The translations under genes were made by a program, and so were the position numbers. A stretch of DNA of 64,000 nucleotides, from positions 744,001 to 808,000 of the forward strand of contig JAPYXD010000718.1 in the NCBI GenBank assembly GCA_030998225.1, in the 5' to 3' direction. Position 1 is the stretch's first letter; each line of letters starts with the position of its first letter. The notes under the pieces are model-generated. The model made no database searches and was not told where the DNA came from. It saw nothing but the letters and a program-made list of their open reading frames with translations. This DNA comes from Diplolepis rosae. Taxonomy: Eukaryota; Arthropoda; Insecta; Hymenoptera; Diplolepididae. Below are positions 11,301 through 24,699 of the stretch, in pieces.

Positions 11301-12440
11301 CGCGTATTACTTGGCCCCTTATAAAAATTCTTACACTCCTAAGAATTCGCGCATTACTTGGCCACTCTTTTCAGGACAGGCTTCGTCTAACTCGTGTATT
11401 ACGAAGTCACTTATGTATTTATATCAGTCCTGTGGCCCATTGAACCTGACCTTACTTAAGGTCAGAGTCCGGAAATCTCGCGTATTACTTGGCCACTTTA
11501 GAAAAATTCTTATACTCCTAAGAATTCGCGCATTACTTGGCCACCTTATTTAAAGTCAGAGTCCGGAAATCTCGAGAATTACTTGGCCACTTTAAAAAAT
11601 TCTTATACTCCTATGAATTCGCGTATTACTTGGCCACTCTTTTCAAGACAGGCTTTGTTTAACTCGCGTATTACGAGGCCACTTATGTATTTATATCAGT
11701 CCTGTGGTCCATTGAACTCGCGCATTACTTGGCCACTCTTTTCAAGACAGACTTAGTTTATCTCGCGTATTACTTGGCCACCTTACTTGAAGTCAGAGTT
11801 CGGAAATCTCGCGTATTACTTGGCCACCTTACTTAAAGTCTGAGTCCGAAAATCTCGGGTATTAGTTGGCCACTTTATAACAATTCTTATACTCCTAACA
11901 ATTCGCGCATAAATTGGCCACTCTTTTCAAGACAGACTTCGCTTAACTCGCGTATTACTAGGCCCCTTATAAAAATTCTTACACTCCTAAGAACTCGCGC
12001 ATTACTTGGCCACTTTACTTTAAGTCAGAGTCCGGAAATCTCGAGTATTATTTGGCCACTTTAGAAAAATTCTTATACTCCTATGAATTCGCGTATTACT
12101 TGGCCACTCTTTTCAAGACAGACTTTGTTTAACTCGCGTATTCAGAGGCCACTTATGTATTTATATCAGTCCTGTGGTCCATTGAACTCGCGCATTACTT
12201 GGCCACTCTTTTCAAGACAGACTTCGTTTATCTCGCGTATTACTTGGCCACCTTACTTAAAGTCAGAGTCCGGAAATCTCGCGTATTAGTTGGCCACTTT
12301 ATAACAATTCTTATACTCCTAAGAATTCGCGCATTACTTGGCCACTCTTTTCAGGACAGGCTTCGTCTAACTCGCGTATTACGAGGCCACTTATGTATTT
12401 ATATCAGTCATGAGGTCCATTGAACTCGCGCATTACTTGG
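11300..12440 (+). repeat. Relative of the 1,452-bp unit
   Basis: Contains the junction palindrome at 11446, then C-A and B-C-D-C-A phrases that line up with 38.0-39.1 kb at offset about 26,666. The final D-containing pentamers are the CATGAGG type. Confidence 0.7.
11446..11465. other. Perfect 20-bp inverted repeat at a D/A junction
   Basis: CTGACCTTACTTAAGGTCAG has 9-bp perfect arms around CT. It arises where D (CCCATTGAAC) is joined to A (TTACTTAAGGTCAG) with the usual D core deleted and an A-to-G change in the A unit, which creates AGGTCA opposite TGACCT. Confidence 0.85.
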
Positions 12441-13770
12441 CCACTCTTTTCAAGACAGACTGCGTTTAACTCGCGTATTACTTGGCCACCTTACTTATAG
12501 TCAGAGTCCGGAAATCTCGCGTATTAGTTGGCCACTTTATAACAATTCTTATACTCCTAAGAATTCGCGCATTACTTGGCCACTCTTTTCAGGACAGGCT
12601 TCGTCTAACTCGCGTATTACGAGGCTACTTATAAAAATTCTTATACTCCTAAGAATTCGTGCATTACTTGGCCACTCTTTTCAGGACAGGCTTCGTCTAA
12701 CTCGCGTATTACGAGGCCACTTATGTCATTATATCAGTCATGAGTTCCATTGAACTCGCGCATTACTTGATCACCTTACTAAAAGTCAGAGTCCGGAAAT
12801 CTCGCGTATTACTTGGCCACTTTACTTTAAGTCAGAGTCCGGAAATCTCACGTATTACTTGCCCCTTATAAAAATTCTTACACTCCTAAGAACTCGCGCA
12901 TTACTTGCCAACTTTACTTTAAGTCAGAGTCCGGAAATCTCGCGCATTTCTTGGTCACTTTACTTTAAGTCAGAGTCCGGAAATCTCACGTATTACTTGG
13001 CCACTTGATAAAAATTCTAATACTCCTAAGAATTCGCGCATTACTTGGCCACTCTTTTCAGGACAGGCTTCGTCTAACTCGCGTATTACTTGGCCACTTT
13101 TAAAAATTCTTATACTCCTAAGAACTCGCGCATTACTTGGCCACTTTACTTTAAGTCAGAGTCCGGAAATCTCGCGTATTAGTTGGCCACTTTATAACAA
13201 TTCTTATACTCCTAAGAATTCGCGCATTACTTGGCCACTCTTTTCAGGACAGGCTTCGTCTAACTCGCGTATTACGAGGCCACTTATGTATTTATATCAG
13301 TCATGAGGTCCATTGAACTCGCGCATAATTTGATCACCTTACTTAAAGTCAGAGTCCGGAAATCTCACGTATTACTTTGCCACTTTAGAAAAATTCTTAT
13401 ACTCCTATGAATTCGCGAATTACTTGGCCACCTTACTTTAAGTCAGAGTCCGGAAATCTCGCGTATTAGTTGGCCACTTTATAACAATTCTTATACTCCT
13501 AAGAATTCGCGCATTACTTGGCCACTCTTTTCAGGACAGGCTTCGTCTAACTCGCGTATTACGAGGCCACTTATAAAAATTCTTATACTCCTAAGAATTC
13601 GCGCATTACTTGGCCACTCTTTTCAGGACAGGCTTCGTCTAACTCGCGTATTACTTGGCCACTTATAAAAATTCTTATACTGCTAAGAACTCGCGCATTA
13701 CTTGGCCACTTTACTTTAAGTCAGAGTCCGGAAATCTCGCGTATTAGTTGGCCACTTTATAACAATTCTT
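11720..13770 (+). repeat. ~2-kb repeat family, copy 1
   Basis: Aligns with 31.6-33.66 kb (offset 19,889-19,890), and through it with 38.4-40.5 and 49.6-51.7 kb. Markers are AAGTCTGAGTCCGAAAATC with CTCGGGTATT near 11840-11860 and TTGATAAAAATTCTAATAC at 13005. Confidence 0.75.
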
Positions 13771-14035
13771 ATACTCCTAACAATTCGTGCATAACTTGGC
13801 CACTCTTTTCGAGACAGACTTCGCTTAACTCGCGTATTACTTGGCCCCTTATAAAAATTCTTACACTCCTAAGAACTCGCGCATTACTTGGCCACTTTAC
13901 TTTAAGTCAGAGTCCGAAAATCTCGCGTATTAGTTGGCCACTTTATAACAATTCTTATACTCCTAAGAATTCTCGCATTACTTGGCCACTCTTTTCAGGA
14001 CAGGCTTCGTCTAACTCGCGTATTACGAGGCCACT

Positions 14036-14898
14036 TTTGTATTTATTTCAGTCTTGACGTGCTTTGAACTAGCGCATTACTTGATCACCTTACTAAAAGT
14101 CAGAGTCCGGAAATCTCGCGTATTACTTGGCCACTTTAGAAAAATTCTTATACTCCTAAGAACTCGCGCATTACCTGGCCACTTTACTTTAAGTCAGAGT
14201 CCGGAAATCTCGCGTATTTGTTGGCCACTTTATAACAATTCTTATACTCCTAAGAATTCGCGCATTACTTGGCCACTCTTTTCAGGACAGGCTTCGTCTA
14301 ACTCGCGTATTACGAGGCCACTTATGTATTTATATCAGTCATGAGGTCCATTGAACTTGCGCATTACTTGATCACCTTACTTTAAGTCAGAGTCCGAAAA
14401 TCTCGCGTATTAGTTGGCCACGTTATAACAATTCGTATACTCCTAACAATTCGCGTATTACTTGGCCACTCTTTTCAAGACTGACTTTGTTTAACTCGCG
14501 TATTACGAGGCCACTTATGTATTTATATCAGTCCTGTCGTCCATTGAACTCGCGCATTACTTGGCCACTCTTTTCAAGACAGACTTCGTTTATCTCGCGT
14601 ATTACTTGGCCACCTTACTTAAAGTCAGAGTTCGGAAATCTCGCGTATTAGTTGGCCACTTTAGAAAAATTCTTATACTCCAATGAATTCGCGTATTACT
14701 TGGCCACTCTTTTCAAGACAGACTTTGTTTAACTCGCGTATTACGAGGCCACTTATGTATTTATATCAGTCCTGTCGTCCATTGAACTCGCGCATTACTT
14801 GGCCACTCTTTTCAAGACAGACTTCGTTTATCTCGCGTATTACTTGGCCACCTTACTTAAAGTCAGAGTTCGGAAATCTCGCGTATTAGTTGGCCACT
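14036..14898 (+). repeat. Compound module, copy 4
   Basis: D starts at 14036, 14323, 14516 and 14754 give 287-193-238. The first D is diverged (TTTTGTATTTATTTCAGTC, then GACGTGCTTTGAAC). It is the partner of copy 1 in the 12,957-bp-offset duplication. Confidence 0.85.
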
Positions 14899-16951
14899 TT
14901 ATAACAATTCTTATACTCCTAAGAACTCGCGCATTACTTCGCCACTTTACTTTAAGTCAGAAGCCGGAAATCTCGCGTATTACTTGGCCACTTTAGAAAA
15001 ATTCTTATACTCCTATGAATTCGCGTATTACTTGGCCACCTTACTTTAAGTCAGAGTCCGAAAATCTCGCGTATTAGTTGGCCACTTTATAACAATTCTT
15101 ATACTCCTAACAATTCGCGCATAACTTGGCCACACTTTTCAAGACAGACTTCGCTTAACTCGCGTATTACTTGGCCCCTTATAAAAATTCTTACACTCAT
15201 AAGAACTCGCGCATTACTTGGCCACTTTACATTAAGTCAGAGTCCGGAAATCTCGCGCATTACTTGGCCACTTTACTTTAAGTCAGAGTTCGGAAATCTC
15301 GCGTATTAGTTGGCCACTTTATAACAATTCTTATACTCCTAACAATTCGCGCATAACTTGGCCACTCTTTTCAAGACAGACTTCGCTTAACTCGCGTATT
15401 ACTTGGCCCCGTATAAAAATTCTTACACTCCTAAGAACTCGCGCATTACTTGGCCACTTTACTTCAAGTCAGAGTCCGGAAATCTCGCGCATTACTTGGC
15501 CACTTTACTTTAAGTCAGAGTCCGGAAATCTCGCGTATTAGTTGGCCACTTTATAACAATTCTTATACTCCTAAGAATTCGCGCATTACTTGGCCACTCT
15601 TTTCAGGACAGGCTTCGTCTAACTCGCGTATTACGAGGCCACTTATGTATTTATATCAGTGATGAGGTCCATTGAACTTGCGCATTACTTGATCACTTTA
15701 CTTTAAGTCAGAGTCCGGAAATCTCGCGCATTACTTGGCAACTTTACTTTAAGTCAGAGTCCGGAAATCTCGCGTATTAGTTGGCCACTTTATAACAATT
15801 CTTATACTCCTAACAATTCGCGCATAACTTTGCCACTCTTTTCAAAACAGACTTCGCTTAACTCGCGTATTACTTGGCCCCTTATAAAAATTCTTATACT
15901 CCTAAGAACTCGCGCATTACTTGGCCACTCTTTTCAAGACAGACTTCGTTTATCTCGCGTATTACTTGGCCACCTTACTTAAAGTCAGAGTTCGGAAATC
16001 TCGCGTATTAGTTGGCCACTTTAGAAAAATTCTTATACTCCTAAGAACTCGCGCATTACTTGGCCACTTTACTTTAAGTCAGAGTCCGGAAATCTCGCGT
16101 ATTACTTGGCCACTTTAGAAAAATTCTTATACTCCTATGAATTCGCGTATTACTTGGCCACCTTACTTTAAGTCAGAGTCCGAAAATCTCGCGTATTAGT
16201 TGGCCACTTTATAACAATTCTTATACTCCTAACAATTCGCGCATAACTTGGCCACTCTTTTCAAGACAGACTTCGCTTAACTCGCGTATTACTTGGCCCC
16301 GTATAAAAATTCTTACACTCCTAAGAACTCGCGCATTACTTGGCCACTTTATTTAAAGTCAGAGTCCGGAAATCTCGCGCATTACTTGGCCACTTTACTT
16401 TAAGTCAGAGTCAGGAAATCTCGCGTATTAGTTGGCCACTTTATAACAATTCTTATACTCCTAACAATTCGCGCATAACTTGGCCACTCTTTTCAAGACA
16501 GACTTCGCTTAACTCGCGTATTACTTGGCCCCGTATAAAAATTCTTACACTCCTAAGAATTCGCGCATTACTTGGCCACCTTATTTAAAGTCAGATTCCG
16601 GAAATCTCGCGCATTACTTGGCCACTTTACTTTTAGTCAGAGTACGGAAATCTCACGAATTAGTTGGCCACTTTATAACAATTCTTATACTCCTAACAAT
16701 TCGTGCATAACTTGGCCACTCTTTTCGAGACAGACTTCGCTTAACTCGCGTATTACTTGGCCCCTTATAAAAATTCTTACACTCCTAAGAACTCGCGCAT
16801 TACTTGGCCACTTTACGTTAAGTCAGAGTCCGGAAATCTCGCGTATTAGTTGGCCACTTTATAACAATGCTTATACTCCTTAGAATTCGCGCATTACTTG
16901 GCCACTCTTTTCAGGACAGGCTTCGTCTAACTCGCGTATTACGAGGCCACT
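14899..16951 (+). repeat. Inter-module satellite, A-A-B-C phrases
   Basis: Mostly A-A-B-C-B phrases with few D monomers (one near 15646, ending CAGTGATGAGG). A phrase lacking D, C-A-B-A-B, spans about 15.93-16.15 kb. Confidence 0.7.
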
Positions 16952-17815
16952 TTTGTATTTATATCAGTCATGAGGTCCATTGAACTCGAGCATTACTTGA
17001 TCACCTTACTAAAAGTCAGAGTCCTTAAATGTCGCGTATTACTTGGCCACTTTAGAAACATTCTTAAACTCCGAAGAACTCGCGCATTACTTGGCCACTT
17101 TACTTTAAGTCAGAGTCCGGAAATCTCGCGTATTTGTTGGCCACTTTATAACAATTCTTATACTCCTAAGAATTCGCGCATTACTTGGCCACTCTTTTCA
17201 GGACAGGCTTCGTCTAACTCGCGTATTACGTGGCCACTTATGTATTTATATCAGTCATGAGGTCCATTGAACTTGCGCATTACTTGATCACCTTACTTTA
17301 AGTCAGAGTCCGAAAATCTCGCGTATTAGTTGGCCACTTTAGAAAAATTCTTATACTCCTATGAATTCGCGTATTACTTGGCCACTCTTTTCCAGACAGA
17401 CTTTGTTTAACTCGCGTATTACGAGGCCACTTATGTATTTATATCAGTCCTGTTGTCCATTGAACTCGCGCATTACTTGGCCACTCTTTTTCAAGACAGA
17501 CTTCGTTTATCTCGCGTATTACTTGGCCACCTTACTTAAAGTCAGAGTTCGGAAATCTCGCGTATTAGTTGGCCACTTTAGAAAAATTCTTATACTCCTA
17601 TGAATTCGCGTATTACTTGGCCACTCTTTTCAAGACAGACTTTGTTTAACTCGCGTATTACGAGGCCACTTATGTATTTATATCAGTCCTGTGGTCCATT
17701 GAACTCGCGCATTACTTGGCCACTCTTTTCAAGACAGACTTCGTTTATCTCGCGTATTACTTGGCCACCTTACTTAAAGTCAGAGTTCGGAAATCTCGCG
17801 TATTAGTTGGCCACT
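16952..17815 (+). repeat. Compound module, copy 5
   Basis: D starts at 16952, 17239, 17432 and 17671. The last interval is 239 rather than 238 because a C monomer near 17484 has five T instead of four. Confidence 0.85.
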
Positions 17816-20800
17816 TTATAACAATTCTTATACTCCTAAGAATTCGCGCATTACTTTGCCACTTTACTTTAAGTCAGAGTCCGGAAATCTCGCGTATTAC
17901 TTGGCCACTTTAGAAAAATTCTTCTACTCTTATGAACTCGCGTATTACTTGGCCACCTTACTTTAAGTCAGAGTCCGAAAATCTCGCGTATTAGTTGGCC
18001 ACTTTATAACAATTCTTATACTCCTAACAATTCGCGCATAACTTTGCCACTCTTTTCAAAACAGACTTCGCTTAACTCGCGTATTACTTGGCCCCGTATA
18101 AAAATTCTTACACTCCTAAGAACTCGCGCATTACTTGGCCACTTTACTTTAAGTCAGAGTCCGGAAATCTCGCGCATTACTTGGCCACTTTACTTTAAGT
18201 CAGAGTCCGAAAATCTCGCGTATTAGTTGGCCACTTTATAACAATTCTTATACTCCTAACAATTCGCGCATTACTTGCCCACTCTTTTCAAGACAGACTT
18301 CGCTTAACTCGCGTATTACTTGGCCCCGTATAAAAATTCTTACACTCCTAAGAACTCGCGCATTACTTGGCCACTTTACTTCAAGTCAGAGTCCGGAAAT
18401 CTCGCGCATTACTTGGCCACTTTACTTTAAGTCAGAGTCCGGAAATCTCGCGTATTAGTTGGCCACTTTATAACAATTCTTATACTCCTAAGAATTCGCG
18501 CATTACTTGGCCACTCTTTTCAGGACAGGCTTCGTCTAACTCGCGTATTACGAGGCCACTTATGTATTTATATCAGTGATGAGGTCCATTGAACTTGCGC
18601 ATTACTTGATCACTTTACTTGAAGTCAGAGTCCGGAAATCTCGCGCATTACTTGGCCACTTTACTTTAAGTCAGAGTCCGAAAATCTCGCGTATTAGTTG
18701 GCCACTTTATAACAATTCTTATACTCCTAACAATTCGCGCATTACTTGGCCACTCTTTTCAAGACAGACTTCGATTAACTCGCGTATTACTTTGCCACTT
18801 ATAAAAATTCTTATACTCCTAAGAACTCGCGCATTACTTGGCCACTCTTTTCAAGACAGACTTCGTTTATCTCGCGTATTACTTGGCCACCTTACTTAAA
18901 GTCAGAGTTCGGTAATCTCGCGTATTAGTTGGCCACTTTATAAAAATTCTTATACTCCTAAGAACTCGCGCATTACTTGGCCACTTTACTTTAAGTCAGA
19001 GTCCGGAAATCTCGCGTATTACTTGGCCACTTTAGAAAAATTCTTATACTCCTATGAATTCGCGTATTACTTGGCCACCTTACTTTAAGTCAGAGTCCGA
19101 AAATCTCGAGTATTAGTTGGCCACTTTATAACAATTCTTATACTCCTAACAATTCGCGCATAACTTGGCCACTCTTTTCAAAACAGCCTTCGCTTAACTC
19201 GCGTATTACTTGGCCCCGTATAAAAATTCTTACACTCCTAAGAACTCGCGCATTACTTGGCCACTTTACTTTAAGTCAGAGTCCGGAAATCTCGCGCATT
19301 ACTTGGCCACTTTACTTTAAGTCAGAGTCCGAAAATCTCGCGTATTAGTTGGCCACTTTATAACAATTCTTATACTCCTAACAATTCGCGCATAACTTGG
19401 CCACTCTTTTCAAGACAGACTTCGCTTAACTCGCGTATTACTTGGCCCCGTATAAAAATTCTTACACTCCTAAGAACTCGCGCATTACTTGGCCACTTTA
19501 CTTCAAGTCAGATTCCGGAAATCTCGCGCATTACTTGGCCACTTTACTTTAAGTCAGAGTCCGGAAATCTCGCGTATTAGTTGGCCACTTTATAACAATT
19601 CTTATACTCCTAAGAATTCGCGCATTACTTGGCCACTCTTTTCAGGACAGGCTTCGTCTAACTCGCGTATTACGCGGCCACTTATGTATTTATATCAGTC
19701 ATGAGGTCCATTGAACTTGCGCATTACTTGATCACCTTACTTTCAGTCAGAGTCCGAAAATCTCGCGTATTAGTTGGCCACTTTATAACAATTCTTATAC
19801 TCCTCCCAACTCGCGTATTACTTGGCCACCTTACTTTAAGTCAGAGTCCGAAAATCTCGCGTATTAGTTGGCCACTTTATAACAATTCTTATACTCCTAA
19901 CAATTCGCGCATAACTTTGCCACTCTTTTCAAAACAGACTTCGCTTAACTCGCGTATTACTTGGCCCCGTATAAAAATTCTTACACTCCTAAGAACTCGC
20001 GCATTACTTGGCCACTTTACTTCAAGTCAGAGTCCGGAAATCTCGCGCATTACTTGGCCACTTTACTTTAAGTCAGAGTCCGGAAATCTCGCGTATTAGT
20101 TGGCCACTTTATAACAATTCTTATACTCCTAAGAATTCGCGCATTACTTGGCCACTCTTTTCAGGACAGGCTTCGTCTAACTCGCGTATTACGAGGCCAC
20201 TTATGTATTTATATCAGTCATGAGGTCCATTGAACTTGCGCATTACTTGATCACTTTACTTTAAGTCAGAGTCCGGAAATCTCGCGCATTACTTGGCCAC
20301 TTTACTTTAAGTCAGAGTCCGAAAATCACGCGTATTAGTTGGCCACTTTATAACAATTCTTATACTCCTAACAATTCGCGCATAACTTTGCCACTCTTTT
20401 CAAAACAGACTTCGCTTAACTCGCGTATTACTTGGCCCCGTATAAAAATTCTTACACTCCTAAGAACTCGCGCATCACTTGGCCACTTTACTTCAAGTCA
20501 GAGTCCGGAAATCTCGCGCATTACTTGGCCACTTTACTTTAAGTCAGAGTCCGGAAATCTCGCGTATTAGTTGGCCACTTTATTACAATTCTTATACTCC
20601 TAACAATTCGCGCATAACTTGGCCACTCTTTTCAAGACAGACTTCGCTTAACTCGCGTATTACTTGGCCCCGTATAAAAATTCTTACACTCCTAAGAACT
20701 CGCGCATTACTTGGCCACTTTACTTTAAGTCAGAGTCCGGAAATCTCGCGCATTACTTGGCCACTTTACTTTAAGTCAGAGTCAGGAAATCTCGCGTATT

Positions 20801-20950
20801 ACTTGGCCCCGTATAAAAATTCTTACACTCCTAAGAACTCGCGCATTACTTGGCCACTTTACTTTAAGTCAGAGTTCGGAAATCTCGCGTATTACTTGGC
20901 CACCTTAATTAAAGTCAGAGGCCGGAAATCTCGCGTATTGGTTGGCCACT
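17816..20950 (+). repeat. A-A-B-C domain with 519-bp 11-mer
   Basis: Begins with A-B-A-B-C-B-A-A phrases. 19498-20016 is one 519-bp 11-mer, followed by a partial second one; D spacing of 519 at about 19683/20202 confirms it. 17.6-18.6 kb matches 24.8-25.75 kb at offset 7,161, and 20.39-20.8 kb matches 26.43 kb at offset 6,039. TTAATTAA at 20905 marks the end of the domain. Confidence 0.75.
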
Positions 20951-21330
20951 TTATAACAATTCTTATACTCCTAACAATTCGCGCATTACTTGGACACTCT
21001 TTTCAAGACAGACTTCGTTTAACTCCCGTATTACTTGGCCACTTATAAAAATTCTTATACTCCTAAGAACTCGCGCATTACTTGGCCACTTTACTTTAAT
21101 TCAGAGTCCGGAAATCTCGAGTCTTAGTTGGCCACTTTAGAAAAATTCTTATACTCCTATGAATTCGCGTATTACTTGGCCACTCTTTTCAAGACAGACT
21201 TTGCTTAACTCGCGCATTACGAGGCCACTCATGTATTTATATCAGTCCTGTGGTCCATTGAACTCGCGCATTACTTGGCCACTCTTTTAGAGACAGACTT
21301 CGTTTATCTCGCGTATTACTTGGCCACCTT

Positions 21331-21400
21331 ACTTATAGTCAGAGTTCGGACATCTCGAGTAGGAGTCGGCCCCCTTATAAGAATTCCTCTTCTCCTTAGA
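21331..21400. other. Strongly degenerate monomer patch
   Basis: A and B monomers here read CTCGAGTAGGAGTCGGCC and TTATAAGAATTCCTCTTCTC, with the core badly eroded (GTCGGCCCCC). Flanking monomers are close to consensus, so divergence is local. Confidence 0.65.
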
Positions 21401-21898
21401 ATTCGCGCATTACTTGGCCACTCTTTTCAGGACAGGCTTCGTCTAACTCGCGTATTACGAGGCCACTTATGTATTTATATCATTCATGAGGTCCATTGAA
21501 CTCGCGCTTTACATGATCACCTTACTAAAAGTCAGAGTCCGGAAATCTCGCGTATTACTTGGCCACTTTAGAAAAATTATTATACTCCTATGAATTCGCG
21601 TATTACTTGGCCACTCTTTTCAAGACAGACTTTGTTTAACTCGCGTATTACGAGGCCACTCATGTATTTATATCAGACCTGTGGTCCATTGAACTCGCGC
21701 ATTACTTGGCCACTCTTTTCAAGACAGACTTCGTTTATCTCGCGTATTACTTGGCCACCTTACTTATAGTCAGAGTTCGGAAATCTCGCGTTATAGTTGG
21801 CCACTTTATAACAATTCTTATACTCCTAAGAATTCGCGTAGTACTTGGCCACTCTGTTCAGGACAGGCTTCGTCTAACTCGCGTATTACGAGGCCACT

Positions 21899-22085
21899 TA
21901 TGAAGTTATCTCAGTCCGGAGGTCCCGTGAACTCGCGCATTACTTGATCACCTTACTAAAAGTCAGAGTCCGGAAATCTCGCGCATTACTTGGCCACTTT
22001 ATAAAAATTCTTAAACTCCTAGGAATACGCGAATTACTTGCCACCTTTACTTTAATACAGAGTACGGAAAACGCGCGTATAACTT
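21899..22085. other. Degenerate patch spanning D, A, B and A monomers
   Basis: D reads GAAGTTATCTCAGTCCGGAG; the following B and A monomers carry ATACGCGAATTACTTGCCAC and TAATACAGAGTACGGAAAAC. Several core bases are lost. It may be an older, less homogenised remnant. Confidence 0.6.
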
Positions 22086-24590
22086 GGCCACTTTAGAAAA
22101 ATTCTTAAACTCCTATGAATTCGCGTATTACTTGGCCACTCTTTTCAAGACAGACTTTGCTTAACTCGCGCATTACGAGGCCACTCATGTATTTATATCA
22201 GTCCTGTGGTCCATTGAACTCGCGCATTACTTGGCCACTCTTTTAGAGACAGACTTTGTTTATCTCGCGTATTACTTGGCCACCTTACTTAAAGTCAGAG
22301 TTCGGAAATCTCGCGTATTAGTTGGCCACTTTATAACAATTCTTATACTCCTAAGAATTCGCGCATTACTTGGCCACTCTTTTCAGGACAGGCTTCGTCT
22401 AACTCGCGTATTACTTGGCCACTTATAAAAATTCTTATACTCCTAAGAATTCGCGCATTACTTGGCCACTCTTTTCAGGACAGGCGTCGTCTAACTCGCG
22501 TATTACGAGGCCACTTATGTATTTATATCATTCATGAGGTCCATTGAACTCGCGCATTACTTGATCACCTTACTAAAAGTCAGAGTCCGGAAATCTCGCG
22601 TATTACTTGGCCACTTTAGAAAAATTATTATACTCCTATGAATTCGCGTATTACTTGGCCACTCTTTTCAAGACTGACTTTGTTTAACTCGCGTATTACG
22701 AGGCCACTTATGTATTTATATCAGTCCTGTCGTCCATTGAACTCGCGCATTACTTGGCCACTCTTTTCAAGACAGACTTCGTTTATCTCGCGTATTACTT
22801 GGCCACCTTACTTAAAGTCAGAGTTCGGAAATCTCGCGTATTAGTTGGCCACTTTATAACAATTCTTATACTCCTAAGAATTCGCGCATTACTTGGCCAC
22901 TCTTTTCAGGACAGGCTTCGTCTAACTCGCGTATTACGAGGACACTTATGTATTTATATCAGTCATGAGGTGCATTGAACTCGCGCATTACTTGATCACC
23001 TTACTAAAAGTCAGAGTCCGGATATCTCGCGTATTACTTGGCCACTTTAGAAAAATTCTTATACTCCTATGAATTCGCGTATTACTTTGCCACCTTTCTT
23101 TAAGTCAGAGTCCGTAAATCTCGCGTATTAGTTGTGCTCTTTATTACAATTCTTATACTCCTAAGAATTCGAGCAATACTTGGCCACTCTTTTCAGGACA
23201 GGCTTCGTCTAACTCGCGTATTACTTGGCCACTTATAAAAATTCTTATACTGCTAAGAACTCGCGCATTACTTGGCCACTTTACTTTAAGTCAGAGTCCG
23301 GAAATCTCGCGTATTAGTTGGCCACTTTATAACAATTCTTATACTCCTAAGAATTCGCGCATTACTTGGCCACTCTTTTCAGGACAGGCTTCGTCTAACT
23401 CGCGTATTACGAGGCCACTTATGTATTTATATCAGTCATGAGGTCCATTGAACTCGCGTATTACTTGGCCACCTTAATTAAAGTCAGAGGCCGGAAATCT
23501 CACGTATTACTTGGCCCCTTATAAAAATTCTTACACTCCTAAGAACTCGCGCATTACTTGGCCACTTTACTTAAAGTCAGAGTCCGGAAATCTCGCGTAT
23601 TAGTTGGCCACTTTATAACAATTCTTATACTCCTAAGAACTCGCGCATTACTTGGCCACTTTACTTTAAGTCAGAGTCCGGAAATCTCGCGTATTACTTG
23701 GCCACTTTAGAAAAATTCTTATACTCCTATGAATTCGCGTATTACTTGGCCACCTTACTTTAAGTCAGAGTCCGAAAATCTCGCGTATTAGTTGGCCACT
23801 TTATAACAATTCTTATACTCCTAACAATTCGCGCATAACTTTGCCACTCTTTTCAAAACAGACTTCGCTTAACTCGCGTATTACTTGGCCCCGTATAAAA
23901 ATTCTTACACTCCTAAGAACTCGCGCATTACTTGGCCACTTTACTTTAAGTCAGAGTCCGGAAATCTCGCGCATTACTTGGCCACTTTACTTTAAGTCAG
24001 AGTCCGGAAATCTCGCGTATTAGTTGGCCACTTTATAACAATTCTTATACTCCTAACAATTCGCGCATAACTTGGCCACTCTTTTCAAGACAGACTTCGC
24101 TTAACTCGCGTATTACTTGGCCCCGTATAAAAATTCTTATCACTCCTAAGAACTCGCGCATTACTTGGCCACTTTACTTCAAGTCAGAGTCCGGAAATCT
24201 CGCGCATTACTTGGCCACTTTACTTTAAGTCAGAGTCCGGAAATCTCGCGTATTAGTTGGCCACTTTATAACAATTCTTATACTCCTAAGAATTCGCGCA
24301 TTACTTGGCCACTCTTTTCAGGACAGGCTTCGTCTAACTCGCGTATTACGAGGCCACTTATGTATTTATATCAGTCCTGTGGTCCATTGAACTTGCGCAT
24401 TACTTGATCACTTTACTTTAAGTCAGAGTCCGGAAATCTTGCGCATCACTTGGCCACTTTACTTCAAGTCAGAGTCCGAAAATCTCGCGTATTAGTTGGC
24501 CACTTTATAACAATTCTTATACTCCTAACAATTCGCGCATAACTTGGCCACTCTTTTCAAGACAGACTTCGCTTAACTCGCGTATTACTT

Positions 24591-24620
24591 GGCCCCGTAT
24601 TTATAAAATTCTTATACTCC
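24591..24620. other. Hybrid B monomer with short insertion
   Basis: After GGCCCC the B monomer reads GTATTTATAAAATTCTTA rather than GTATAAAAATTCTTAC, a net gain of three bases, and it switches from the ACACTCC to the ATACTCC subtype. A similar switch without insertion occurs near 58080. This looks like a recombination joint between two B contexts. Confidence 0.55.
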
Positions 24621-24699
24621 TAAGAACTCGCGCATTACTTGGCCACTCTTTTCAAGACAGACTTCGTTTATCTCGCGTATTACTTGGCCACCTTACTTA

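Noticed and set aside
11446..11465. Inverted repeat as a transposon end or Rho-independent terminator
   Set aside because: No T run, no second terminus and no target-site duplication; it sits at a simple D/A junction explained by deletion.
11857..11860. CTCGGG copies near 11857, 31746, 34055, 48307 and 49945 as full CENP-B boxes
   Set aside because: They lie in A or D monomers where the upstream TTCG or the central A is missing, so at best 7 of 9 essential bases match.
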